Positions 47,035 to 58,300 of a stretch of DNA of 64,000 nucleotides are shown piece after piece. Both the position numbers and the translations under genes were made by a program. The notes under the pieces are model-generated. The model was not told the DNA's origin and did no database searches. It was given only the letters and a program-made list of their open reading frames with translations. The DNA is from Asterochloris sp. CNOR1. Taxonomy: Eukaryota > Chlorophyta > Trebouxiophyceae > Trebouxiales > Trebouxiaceae. Position 1 is the stretch's first letter. The number at the start of each line of letters is the position of its first letter. The stretch spans positions 1,488,001 through 1,552,000 of the forward strand of contig OZ017747.1 in the NCBI GenBank assembly GCA_963969365.1. Reading direction: 5' to 3'.

Positions 47035-47459
47035 GTGTACTGCTGTCCAGCATCGAGCTATTTACATAGCTTGAGCCAACAACACCTCAGATGAGCAGCA
47101 CAGAGTTCTTGTCTTAACCAGCAGGAAGCGGCAACATCTTGCAGCTCAATCCATTGTCAGACAGGCCTTCTTAGGTCGGCTGACCTGAGGCGGCCATTTC
47201 CTTCCAGTCCTGTTGGTGCTCTTGCTGCGCAAGGTAAGCCCTAGCTGATCAGTCGCAGATCGCCATTAGCAATCACTGACCGCTGACACCAGCACGGTTC
47301 TGTTGTGCTGCAGGGCTTAATTTCCTTCAGGCAATCATCTACAGGTCACTCATCAACTCAACTATTGCCTAGGTCGGTACCTGCCAATTTAAGTGCCTGC
47401 AGCTGTCCTTCAAATCATTAAGTGGTCCAGCTGCTGCAGGACACATACAGAACAGCAAC

Positions 47460-48660
47460 ATGTCTCAAACATCAGAGCTGGCATGCGTCTATGCTGCGCT
47501 CATCCTGCATGATGACGGCCAGGACATCTCTGTGAGTGCTGCAGCAAAAGGGCATGGCCCCTGGCATTTTTGTTGTCGTGCTCTATGGAGCACGCAGCTG
47601 TTGCACCTCAAAAGGGGTCACGAGACCGCATGCTGACGCCTGCTTGCTGCTGCAGTCTGACAAGATGACCACCCTCATTGAGGCTGCTGGCGTCAAGGTG
47701 GAGCCGTACTGGCCTGGCCTCTTTGCCAAGCTGTTCGAGACTGCCAATGTTGGTGACCTGATCACAAACGTCGGCGCAGGTGCGGAGGGCTGCTTCAGAG
47801 TCACGGCGTCGGCTCAGACCTGCTTTAGCAGGGGGCTCAAAAGCAGATGTGCATCGCTGTGCCGCATCCTCCAGCAATGTTCATGGCACTGTGTTAGCAG
47901 GCCACAGTGGCTGCAGCTGTAGCTTTGCAGTTGGTTGACTGGCAACTGACCAGCTGGAGGTCCTGGGACCTGTCTGCATGCTGAGCAGCTCTTGTGTGCT
48001 CTGCAGGTGGCGGTGGTGCAGCAGTTGCAGCTGGCGGCGGTGGTGGTGGCGGCGGCGGCGGCGCTGCAGCTGGTAAGCGCTCCCTGCCATGCTGCTGTGT
48101 GGGCCCTGCTGGACACAGCTCCAGCAATGTGCAGGGCCACTTCTGCTTGGCCTCTGACGCTGTGCCGGCTTGTCTGGCTGCACTCGCTATGAGTGCTCAC
48201 CGCCGCCTCTGTCTGCACTCCAATGTGGTGGGTGAGTGGCGACCCCGGTCCGCTGGTGGTCAGTTGGGTGCTCAGTGCTCAGTCTGCAGACCTCAATGCA
48301 TCAGTTCATGCTGCAGCTGAGGAGAAGAAGGAGGAGAAGAAGGAGGAGGAAGAGGAGGAGGAGGACGAGGTGGGTAGATCAAGTCAGCAGTGCTGTCTGA
48401 ACTGCGGCACAGCCTGCGTGGCTGGTATATTGTCAAGCTGGCTTTGCGTGTGGCATCAGCCTGTCTCAAGCATTTGGCGAACTCTGTGTAGAGCACCAGC
48501 TTGCTTCCATTTGACGCTGCCTTTGGAGGGCGGCCAAGCTTGCAATACTCAAGTTGCATGCTTGTCGATGCTTATAGCCCACTGCTGGCACTTTTCAGAT
48601 GCTGTGGTGTGATTCCTTCCTCCTTGCTTGCAGGACATGGGCTTCTCCCTCTTCGACTAG
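47460..48660 (+). CDS. RPLP1: 60S acidic ribosomal protein P1 (113 aa)
   Basis: Stalk protein of the large ribosomal subunit; P1/P2 dimers bind P0 and recruit elongation-factor GTPases. Five exons with matching phases: 47460-47531 (MSQTSELACVYAALILHDD), 47656-47779 (KMTTLIEAAGVKVEPYWPG, LFAKLFETANVGDLITNVG), 48007-48072 (Gly/Ala hinge), 48317-48369 (EEKKEEKKEEEEEEEDE) and 48634-48660 (DMGFSLFD, stop). The invariant C-terminal DMGFxLFD that contacts elongation factors is intact and sits on its own 27-nt last exon. The hinge is almost pure Gly (GGN codon run at 48034-48063) instead of the common Ala/Pro hinge. TGTAA follows 43 bp downstream. Confidence 0.97.
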
Positions 48661-48703
48661 ATGTCAGATCCTGTGACATGACGCTTGCATTCATCTCAGA
48701 AGA

Positions 48704-48708
48704 TGTAA
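48704..48708 (+). terminator. TGTAA poly(A) signal of the P1 gene
   Basis: Chlorophyte-type TGTAA 43 bp after the P1 stop. The spacing suits a short 3' UTR before the convergent ABCG gene. Confidence 0.6.
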
Positions 48709-48998
48709 CGGTCACTATCAGGAGGATCTTTCGCTATTTAAAGGTTGCTGGGATGTGGGAGTTCATAAAAGGTGCAGGAGGTGATACTTCAAGAGTTGAC
48801 TTCGTCTCAACAAGAGCAGGCTGACAACTAGACAACAGGGAACATGACAGGAGCATAGTCTCCAAACTGCAGTCCTGACCAGCAGTGGCTGCCTAAATTG
48901 GTTCTGGTGGAGTGGGGTTTGCACAAATGCAAGCTTGTTTGACAAGTTTTTGTTGAGTTGAGGGGGCCCTTGAAACAGATGCTTGGGCTTCCATCTGC

Positions 48999-51900
48999 TT
49001 AGCGAATCTTGGCCTTGGTACGTGCGCGCAGGGCGTAGTACACCACCAGTCTGAATGCCAGCAGCCAAGCAAGCAATGCAATTGGCTCCCTGCAGGCAAG
49101 CAGCACCTGCGCTGTCAATACCCTTGCTAACCCTAGCTCTATGTGGCCTTTGCTCCCCAGGAGCTGAGCAGGGTGCGGTGCTTTTGGTGTGTGGGCAGGC
49201 AGTACTCATATTGCTCAACCCCATGTAGGTGCACTGGCGCAGGCATGGCAAAGGGGCTGAGCAGGGTGCGCCGCTTCATGTGTGCATGTAGCGCAGCGTG
49301 CAAGAGGCTCGAACCTTTTCGCTGCACACAGGGCACAGAGGGGCAGCAGGCACCTACAAATTAGCGTGCCACACCCAGCAAGAAGTTGGTGCAGATTGTT
49401 TGCAAGGGAACGAGCAGCCAAAGGGCTGAAGATCTGCGCTCAGCTAGCTCACCATGTCCACTCATTGGGGTCACGCTGCAGCCTTAAGGTGTCCTTGAGC
49501 TGTGACCGGGGGATGACGGTGCATGCTGGGTTGTTCTGGGGGTTACTGGGGGAGTAAGTGTCGCCACAGTTGTAGATTGTGGTATTCCGCAGCTCAATCT
49601 TGAGAAGCAGGTCATAGGCGTAGAAGATGAAGCTGAGCCATTTAAGCCTGGACGCAACAGTGCTACGTCAGAGCCTGCCTCAAAATGTCACAAGCCCTTT
49701 TGTGGTGAGGCACAGTGCAACCACATGACAGACATCATCCATCGACTTCAGCGATGAGCAGCGGCCTGATGAACACTAGCTGGAGTTTCCCTCACCAGTC
49801 AATCCACACAGGAGTGTCCAGCACGAAGAAGCCAGCAACCAGGACGCAGGTTAGCGCAACAATGGTGGCAATGGTCTGCCCTGTCTTGGGGTGCTGCAGG
49901 GCACCATAAACCTTGAGAAGGTGGAATGCATGCTCATGCCGCTTGACAGACATGTGCTCTTCAGGGGCAGCACAACATTGGGGTGCAGATGCTCATGCAA
50001 CATGGAGATGGCTGTGGCCCTCGTGAACACCGCAGTGCTGTGGAGAGGTGAGGCTCATGCTCAAGTAACATGGCAACATGTGCCAGGAGGCAGCCAAGCT
50101 CACCGTGACGACAGACCCAATGAGCAGCCCAATGCTCTGGGCTGTCAGGACGGCCAGGAGGACAGAGGCCCAGTTGCTAAAGAATGCACCAGCAGAGTAC
50201 TTCAAGCCGCCCATGAAGTACACAATCATAACAAAGACCTGCAGCAGGAAAGGGTGGCGGGTCAGCCATCTGAGAAATGGTGAATGTGAGTGCCGTCCGG
50301 TGCTAAAACCAGGCCAGGGGTCAAGCAGGCGGGCACATGTGCAACTCACACCAGACGCGAGTCGGGAAGCACTACAGCTAGGGACCAGTGCTTTGACCAG
50401 GCGCGCAGAGAAGCGCACGCCCAATGGGGGTGCCAGCAGCTGAGGCTTACTGTGGGAATAGTGCAGTCCACTGGCAGGTCGCTGCTGGTCCTCGCAAGGT
50501 AGTATGCGCTGAGACGGTACATGCCAGAAGCTGCAGGTCCACAGGCACTTCAGTGGCTTGTGAAGCATGCAGCAGGACTCATGCAGGACCCTCTTGCAGT
50601 CTGCATACAATTTGCAAAGATACAAATAGGGCAGGACCCTGTGACTAACACGATAGCCCAAGCAGGAGGAAGTCTGCTAGAAGAGGAAAGGTTGCAAGAA
50701 AGCAGACAGGACAAGTCAAGACCAAGACAACAGCTTGAATACGATGATGAAGGGTACAGCTGCTCATGTGGATAAGGGCTTAGCACAATGCAGCCCCTCT
50801 CTTGTAGGCCCCCTCACCTCGCTCCTTCAACAGAAGCTTGAACTCTGAAGGAAACGTGAACAAGGCCCTGCACATCCAGGCCACCGCTGTCAGCAGCTGC
50901 ACACAGGCTGATGAGCTTGCAGCAAGGACAGCACATTGCACATAGAAGTCTCTGAGCTCACCCAAGAAGTGCCCTCATGGACAGGAACATAAGCTGCAGC
51001 CAGAGAGAGGGGAAATTAGGTGACTGGCAGCCAAGCAGAGGTGAAGCAAAGTGGCCAGCAGCAGGCGGTAGCAAGAGGCAGGCTGCAGCACATAAGGTGC
51101 ATGCCTGTGGCAGATGCATGCAGCCCCCACCTCAAAGAAGAGCAGACCTCGGATGTTCTGTACCCCAGCCACTGTGTTGTTCTTGCGGCCGGCCTGGAGC
51201 CAGAACAGGCCTGCAACAGGAACAGGACTTGGCCTGGGGCCCTGGGACACCTGCTGCAGCTACAGCAATCAGGTGTGACAGCACAGCAGCTTCAGCACAC
51301 CTGACGATGTCAGGCAGCTGCAACGCACAGTGTGACATCAAGCACATCGCCACAACTTGCAATGGGTTGAAAGTCGAACAGCAGCACGGGGGAAGGTGGG
51401 AGGCCCACCTGCCAGCACTCCAACAACGACGAACTGGATGAAGTCACGGGTGGAGAGCGCCTCAAAGCGGCGTGTCTTCACTGCCCGGTGCAGCAGGGTT
51501 CTGTACTGGCTGGCCCAGGGAGCTGCCCAGCGGTGCTTGTCCAGAGGAGCTCCAGTAGCTCCCGAGGCCAGAGCATGACTCTCTGGGACAGTGCCTGCGG
51601 CAGCGGTGAGACAGGCACTTCTGTGTGCGCCTGCCAGGAGCAGCGTGCAGCGCAGTTGTTCCTCGCCTGACACAGCAAACCTTGCAGTGCTTGGAAGCAG
51701 GCAGCAGGGAATTCAGAAAGGAGGGCGGCATCAGCCAGCATGTTGTGTGGGGCAGCTGTCAGGTCCCAAGACCGCGCTGGCGATCAGTCATGAGCACGTG
51801 GACTGCAGGCAGCCAGGCTCACCACGCTTGGGCTGATCCACTCCATCTATCACGATGTCCAGCCGGGCCCCTGATGAGTCGCCATCTGAGTCCTCCGCGC

Positions 51901-54900
51901 CTGTGCCGGCACTGGATTTGGCAAGTCCTGGGGCGTCCCCTGGGTGCCCAAAAATTGCCTGGTGGCCTGCAAGCAATGAGCATCAGCTGTCAGGGCACAG
52001 CACACTAGGTGCATGCAGTCTCGTGTGCGTGGTTGCTGCGGTGCACACAGCTAGGGCGCCGGCACACCCCAGCTGTCAAGTCACATAGTCGCAAAGTATA
52101 TGGCTGCAATCTGCACACAGCCCAGGTGGAGAGCACTCACCGTCCGAGCCTGTGGGCAGGTGCCTCCTGCTGTGCGCCACATTCCACAGGTCCTGTCCGA
52201 CAATGGCCTCTGACAGCTCAGTCCCTTCGGTGTAGCCGTTAGGGTGGTTCTGCAACACAGGTGCAGATGTGTCAGTGCTGCAGCAGGCAAAACCTTGCAC
52301 AGCCTGGCCACAACAGTGCATGGCAAGTACTGAGCTGAGCCCAGCCACAACAAGCAGAACAAGCATGTCCAGCCGAGCTGCAGCACACACAGAGGCAACC
52401 GGGCACACCAGCAGCCAGCATGGCTTGCCCACCTCAGCAAACTTCTCAGCACATGTGATCAAGTGCTTCTGAGCCTGCTCCCCAGTGACCTTGTATGTGC
52501 TGACGTCACCAGAAGCCAGGTCCAGCAAGAAGTCAGCAGCATTGATCTGCAGCAGCATGGCTCATCTCAGCACCAAAAGACAGCTGATGTGCTTCCTGTG
52601 AGGCTCTGCCAGACCACAGGGCAGGCGATGTGAGCCCTGAGATAACCCCTCGATGAACTCACCCCCATTTGTATGCTGTAGCCTAGCTTGTGGAACCACT
52701 CAGTGGCCAGGGAGGCATTGCCTGCAGGCATGAGGAAGGTAAGGCTGCACACTGCATTTTCGAGAATGGTGTCAATGCAGCTGCCATGCAGGGCTCCTGA
52801 AACACGCGCTTGCATCCCAGACAGGCTGGGCTGCTGCTGCTTTGCTGTGCCTCATTCAGCTCACATGACATTGATGTGCTTGACATGGTTGGGGGTGCCA
52901 TGCAGAGGGGCAGTGCTGCAGCAGTGTCCCTGCACTGCACAGCTTGGATTTACCGTAGAAGAAGACATGCCCCTCACTCAGCAGCAGCAGCCTGTCAAGC
53001 ATCTGATACAGCCGGGAGCTGGGCTGGTGGATGGTGGTCTGCAGAAAGCAGGAGCCAAGGTCAAGCAGCAGCCAGACGGGAGGCACTGACCAAGGCCAAG
53101 CAGGCCCAACAAAACAACAAACAGGATCAGCATGCCAGTTGGACAGGCCTGTTACCAAAGGCACAGGCGAGCAAAGGCAGGCAAGCTGGAGGAGCCCACC
53201 AGCAAAGCAACAGCCAGACACACAAGAGCTAGACAAAGCTCACCAGCACGGCCCTGCCTCCCTGTGCCAATGTCCTGAGGGTAGCCACCAGGTGCATGGC
53301 AGTGGTGCTGTCCAGGCCCTGCAGAGATAGGAAGTGAGAAGATGGCCTTCACCGGGGTAATGCCAAAGGACTAAAGGTGGGCAGCTTGATGGTGATACCG
53401 TTGCCACTATTGAGGCCTCTTGGGGCAAGCAGATGCAGCAAGTAAGTCCTGGACTGCAAGAAGTGTCTCACCGAGGTGGGCTCATCCAGAAGGAGGACAG
53501 ATGGGTTGATCAGCAGCTCATGGCCCACAGATACCCTCTGCAGCATACAGAGGCGGGTCAGCCAGAAGGTAGGCAGCAGAGCAAATAGCGGGAAGAAGGA
53601 GGCACATGATGCGGAAAACGGGTCCAAGTTGTGAGGAGACAAATGCGAGGACAGCAGGCTAATAGCCTGCCTACACGGTGGAGATCTTTTGCTGACATGC
53701 TTCTCTAGCCCCATATACACAGGCAATGCTGAGAGCCACGTTGCACAGCCAATACAGCCAGTTCGCAGCATGCCTTGCACTGCCCTGCATGGCCATGTGC
53801 TGCCACTCCAGCCAATCAGCTGCTGCTGCAAAGTTGCTGCCTCTACAATTTAACACGGTCTGCAGCTGCCCGAATCCCCGCTCGAAGACTTGCCTTGCGC
53901 TCCCCACCACTGACTCCCCTCCTGAAAAAGCCGCCGATGATGGTATTGCGGCATTTCTCCAACCCAAGAGCCCTGATGACGCTGTTGATGCGTTCCACCT
54001 TTTGGGCTGTTGTGAAAGTGCGTGGCAGCCGCAGCATGGCAGCAAAGTAAAGAGTCTCATACACGGTGAGTGCCTGCAGCAGGGCATAGGATTTAGACAG
54101 AGGGTGTGAACAGGGGTGACGACTTGCACGCACCAGGCACCCTTCTTGCAGCTGCACCAGGCAGCACTGGCACAGCCTAGTGCAGCGCAGCTTTGGGCAG
54201 ACCACTCAACAGCAAAGCTGCAGTCTTGAGCAGCACAGCACATCAGCGGCAATGGGGCAGCCACACCACTGCGCGTCCTCACCTCATACAGCAGGTCATC
54301 CTGCAGAACAGCGCGCGAATTCAAAATTAGTCAAGGGATAGGGCAGCACATGCCACCACGGGACAGCCTTAGATCAGCTTCGAACAGCCCGGACGCATGG
54401 CGCATGCCAGACGCATGACATGCCCACCTGAAGAACAAAGCCTATCTTCCTCTTGACCGCCTTGGTCAGGGGCTGGTCATTGTACAGGACCTTGCCCTGC
54501 ATCCTGACAGCTTTAGGGGTGCGCCCACCCAGAACAGACAGCAATGACGTCTTTCCAGATCCTGCAGGGCAGCCATGCTGCTCAGCACAGGCCAGCATTG
54601 GTTGCGCAGCAAGCACAGGGGCATTTCATCATTTACGTCACGCAAAATGGCTGTGACAAACCGGAGGGTCCCATCATGGCGAGCACCTCCCCCGGTCTGC
54701 AGGCCCCTGAGAGGTTGTGCATGATCTGTAGCAGAGCTGGTACATTGTTCAGTGCACAGGGATGGGCAGGTAAGGGAGCAAGGGACAAGATCAGCAATGA
54801 GACGGCATGTGCTTTTGGCACATGCAAGGGCACACCTGCCGCTCCATCTCGCCCTCCTGGGCCTTGTTCTGGGCCTGCCCTTTGCCCTTGAACATGTTCT

Positions 54901-55176
54901 TTGGGCTGGGCAGCAGGGGCTTGGGCCCCACCAGTTTGGAGACCTGCAGGGCATGATCCAACTCTGCGGCCGTCAAACAGAAGCTGCAGCTGGAGCGCTG
55001 CATGCAGCAGGGCCTGCACAGGACTGCTTGGTACCACTCACAAAGCCAGACACATGAAGGAAGGACATCGTGATGCGGTCGTCCTCTGACATTGATTCCA
55101 TGAGCTGGTGGCTGGTGTCAATCCCCGCTCCAATCTGCACTTCATGATGGCTGTGCTGCTTCTCTAGGGGAGCCAT
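48999..55176 (-). CDS. ABCG-family half-transporter (769 aa)
   Basis: White/ABCG half-transporter with nucleotide-binding domain first, then six membrane helices; such proteins dimerise to export lipids, sterols or other hydrophobic compounds. Twenty-two phase-consistent exons: 55042-55176, 54836-54997, 54662-54725, 54428-54561, 54283-54300, 53894-54073, 53472-53537, 53244-53318, 52954-53038, 52663-52721, 52433-52546, 52141-52249, 51823-51966, 51409-51594, 51131-51210, 50962-50993, 50818-50867, 50451-50530, 50104-50238, 49796-49911, 49453-49647, 48999-49089. Walker A GPSGSGKTS, Q-loop [11 protein letters not shown], signature [16 protein letters not shown], Walker [13 protein letters not shown] and H-loop TIHQPS are complete. 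[10 protein letters not shown] is typical of the group. The membrane domain has [48 protein letters not shown] and [16 protein letters not shown]. The extracellular loop has three Cys. The intron inside the signature (53893) has a GC donor. The acceptor at 49912 is a weak CTCAAG; 49893 is the alternative. Confidence 0.95.
54283..54300 (-). other. 18-nt microexon encoding DDLLYE of the ABCG Q-loop
   Basis: Flanked by TTCTGCAG and GTGAGG. Skipping it keeps frame but removes the residues after the Q-loop Gln ([19 protein letters not shown]). That segment is conserved in ABCG proteins (Q-D-D-x-L-Y), so inclusion is expected. At 18 nt it is near the lower limit for exon definition. Confidence 0.9.
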
Positions 55177-55355
55177 GCTGGACGTGACCAAAAGCGTGCC
55201 ACCCAAAACCAAGCGTTGGGGTGCGGACAGGTCTATGTGTCTGTTGGCAGCCCTTGCTTGCTCATTGACGGCAGCTACTGTTGACGCAAAGCAACTTTGG
55301 GTTTATCAAATAACAAAGTTAGATTCCTAGGGTTGAAGACCCTGATTGTGGTGGG

Positions 55356-58300
55356 CTAGCTCTTCTGCCAGGCATCGATGACAGGATTCGCATTAACAGG
55401 GCTCCTGTTGGAGGCACTGCGCACCAGCAGGGGCCGCAGCTGCTGCCTGACAGCGGCAGCTGCCTTGGTACTGCCGTCGCTGCTGCTGCTGCGTGCGAGC
55501 TGCTGCTGCTGCTGTCTGGGCTGCTGGCCGCGGTCCTTTGCCTTCATGTCAGGCTGCTGCACCTGCTGCCAGGCTTGCTGACTGGGCCTGCCGTCAACAA
55601 CGTCTACTACCCTCCTGAGCCTGACGATCTCCTTCTGGTATGCCAAGGTGGCCTGTGCAATGTAGTGCTGCAGCGCCTGCAGTTGCTCCTCAGCTGCAAC
55701 TGCCCGCGCCTGCATGCTGGCTAGCTGTCGTTCCAGGTCCAGCTGTGTATTTAGGGTGAACTCCTACAGGGCATTCAGGCACCTCTGCTGCCCTGTAGCG
55801 TGCAGGGAAGCTGCTGCAATCCCCCCTCCAGGCCTGGTGGCCAAGGTTGAGCAAAGGGGATGGCCCTCAACGCAAAGGGAATGCACCGGCAATGCACATA
55901 GCGATCCCCTGTGCAGACAGAAGGCCACAAAGAAGCCCATCCTACAGGGCAGCAGCTGAGAGCAGCTCAGGTTCAGGCGGGTGCATGAGATATTCAGAGC
56001 ACTTCCTGAGGGAGATGCATGCAAACCAGGCAGCCAGGCTTGGGGCCAAGCATGCCTAGCAGAGACAGGCACGGGCATGCAGACGGCCCCCGGTAGCCCA
56101 GCCCACCTTGACCTGGCGCCGCAGCCCCGTCAGGCCACCCTTGCCATCGTCCCCTGCTCGTCGCGCTCGGTCGAGCTCCACCTTCAGCTCTGCAATCTCA
56201 TACCCCATCTGGCTGCGCGTCTTGTCCGCCTGCTCCAGCTCCCTCAGGCGCGCCGCCTGGCAGGAAGTGGGAGGAGGTGGGTGCACAACAGCACAGGAGA
56301 AAAGATATCTTCCTCAGGGGGCGATAGGGTGACTGTGCAGCCTGTGCACAGCCAGGGCACAATTGTGTGTCGCGGCGCTCACCCTCTTCACACTGCTGTT
56401 GGCGCAGTCCCTCTGCAGCACCCATGGCACAGCTGGCAGCCAGTGCACAATGCTGGCCTGAATGGCCCTGCAGGTGAATCCTGGCTGTGTACCAAACAGC
56501 AGCCCGCAAAACCCAAGGGTCTGGAGTGGTTTTCTCTGGCCATTGACAGGCACACTGTACACTGGCGTGCACTCCTCTCCCTACATGGCCCTGGGCAGGC
56601 CCTTTCTAGCTATGCCAGATCTAAAGTCACGAACAGCAGCCAGTGCCACTCCTTGCATGAGGCTGGGAAGGCCTGCTCTCCAGTGCACAGGCACACTGGC
56701 CAACAGGCCCCCACCTGGCGCTCATTCAGCTCCCGAAGGCGCACTGTGGGGGTGGCTGTCGCATGATGGCGCAGAGTGTCAAGCTCAGAGCGCAGCCGCT
56801 CGTTCTCAATCTCCAGGGCTCCCAGGCCTGCTCGGGACATGATTTGGCATTAGCGTGCAAGCCGTGAATGATATGCTGTCAAGGCGGCACATGGCTCCCC
56901 TTGGTCGTCATCTATCATCCAAAGGACCTACAGAAGTTTACAGTGGCGGCACACCATAAGCAGACTGCCTATGGTGGCATAACAAGGGATTCCAGGGAGA
57001 TGCATGTTCAGCGTGTGGCGCCCCTCATGGCTGCCGGCTGCAGGCCTGTCATCTAAGAGACTCTGCTTCAAGGCACAGTCAAAAGACAGCTGCTGCTGGA
57101 TCTGCAAGGGCTGTCTGCGCTGTGTCTGCCAGCAGGGCTCTGCAGGGTACCAGCAGGCTCACCTCGTGAGTGGGATGGAGGCTGCTGACGCAGCTCCTCT
57201 TTCAGCTGGTCCACACGCTGCTGAAGCCGCTTGCACTCATGCCGCAGGTGCTGTGCCTCCACCTCCAGTTCCTGCCAGGCAGGCTGTGAGTAAGCCTGCG
57301 TCGTCCCCTGCAGCACAGGCACCACAGGGCTTCATCAACACAACCGCGATGACAATCCAGGCCAGCACCCAAAAGCCAAGAGCAATCCCTGCTTCCCCAA
57401 TCTGGCTTGTGATGCCAAAGGAGGTCCACAGCTCAAATTATGAGCCCTGGATATTGCCTGACGACAGCGCTGGGGTACTGAGCACAGCAGAGCAACACGA
57501 TGCGCGTAGTTCACCTTCTCCCATCCCTGGGGGCTGCTGTTGTCCCGCAGATGGTGACGTGACCTGCTGGTTCCCTCCTTCTTCCCCCAGCCATCCCTGC
57601 CATCATCGCTGACATGGGCGGCATCTGTGCACCGGCTGAGGGGTGTACGGGCATTCCTCCGCGCGCTGCGTGGGGCCACGGCATCGAGCCCTGCCTGGGC
57701 CCGTGATTGCTGACGCAGCTGCTGCAGCTGCAAGTGGAGGCGCCTGCAGCAGACAATGCCTGAAGCTGCAGCGGTTGGAAGGAAGTAGACCTTCCCACAC
57801 AAGGCGCTGAAGGACAGTTGGAGCCAGCCGGCGCTGGCACTGTTTGACAAGGCAGCTGCTGGTGCAGGCGCAAGAGTGAGGCATCCCCTCGAGCTGTAAC
57901 AGGTTGGGGAATGGCGGGCAGCCATCATGGGAGGCAGTAAAGGCAGGCTGCACAACCGTTTTGCTATTGATGGCTCATGTCCTGCTGCAAGGGTGCACAT
58001 GCAAGACGCTGGACCAGCAGACGACCTGTTCGGTCTGTCCTGCAAGGCAGGTCAGCACCAGGGCCCTGACCTGTTGTCTGCTTCAAGAGCCTCCACTCGA
58101 TAACTGTTGGAGTAAGGCAGGGCTTCTGGCTCCTCACGGGACGTGATGCGTCGCAGCGCCTGCTTGCCAGCCTGCGGATTTTACATGCCGATTTGGTGCA
58201 CCTCTGAAAGCCAAAGGAAGGCAGCATGCGCTGTTCCTCATGCTCAGGACATCGGTACAGCCCAGCCAGAGCCATGTAGACACCTGTGGTGTTGAAGCAC

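Noticed and set aside
47173-47186. AGGTC-N4-GACCT palindrome upstream of P1
   Set aside because: Too short to separate from chance without expression or conservation data.
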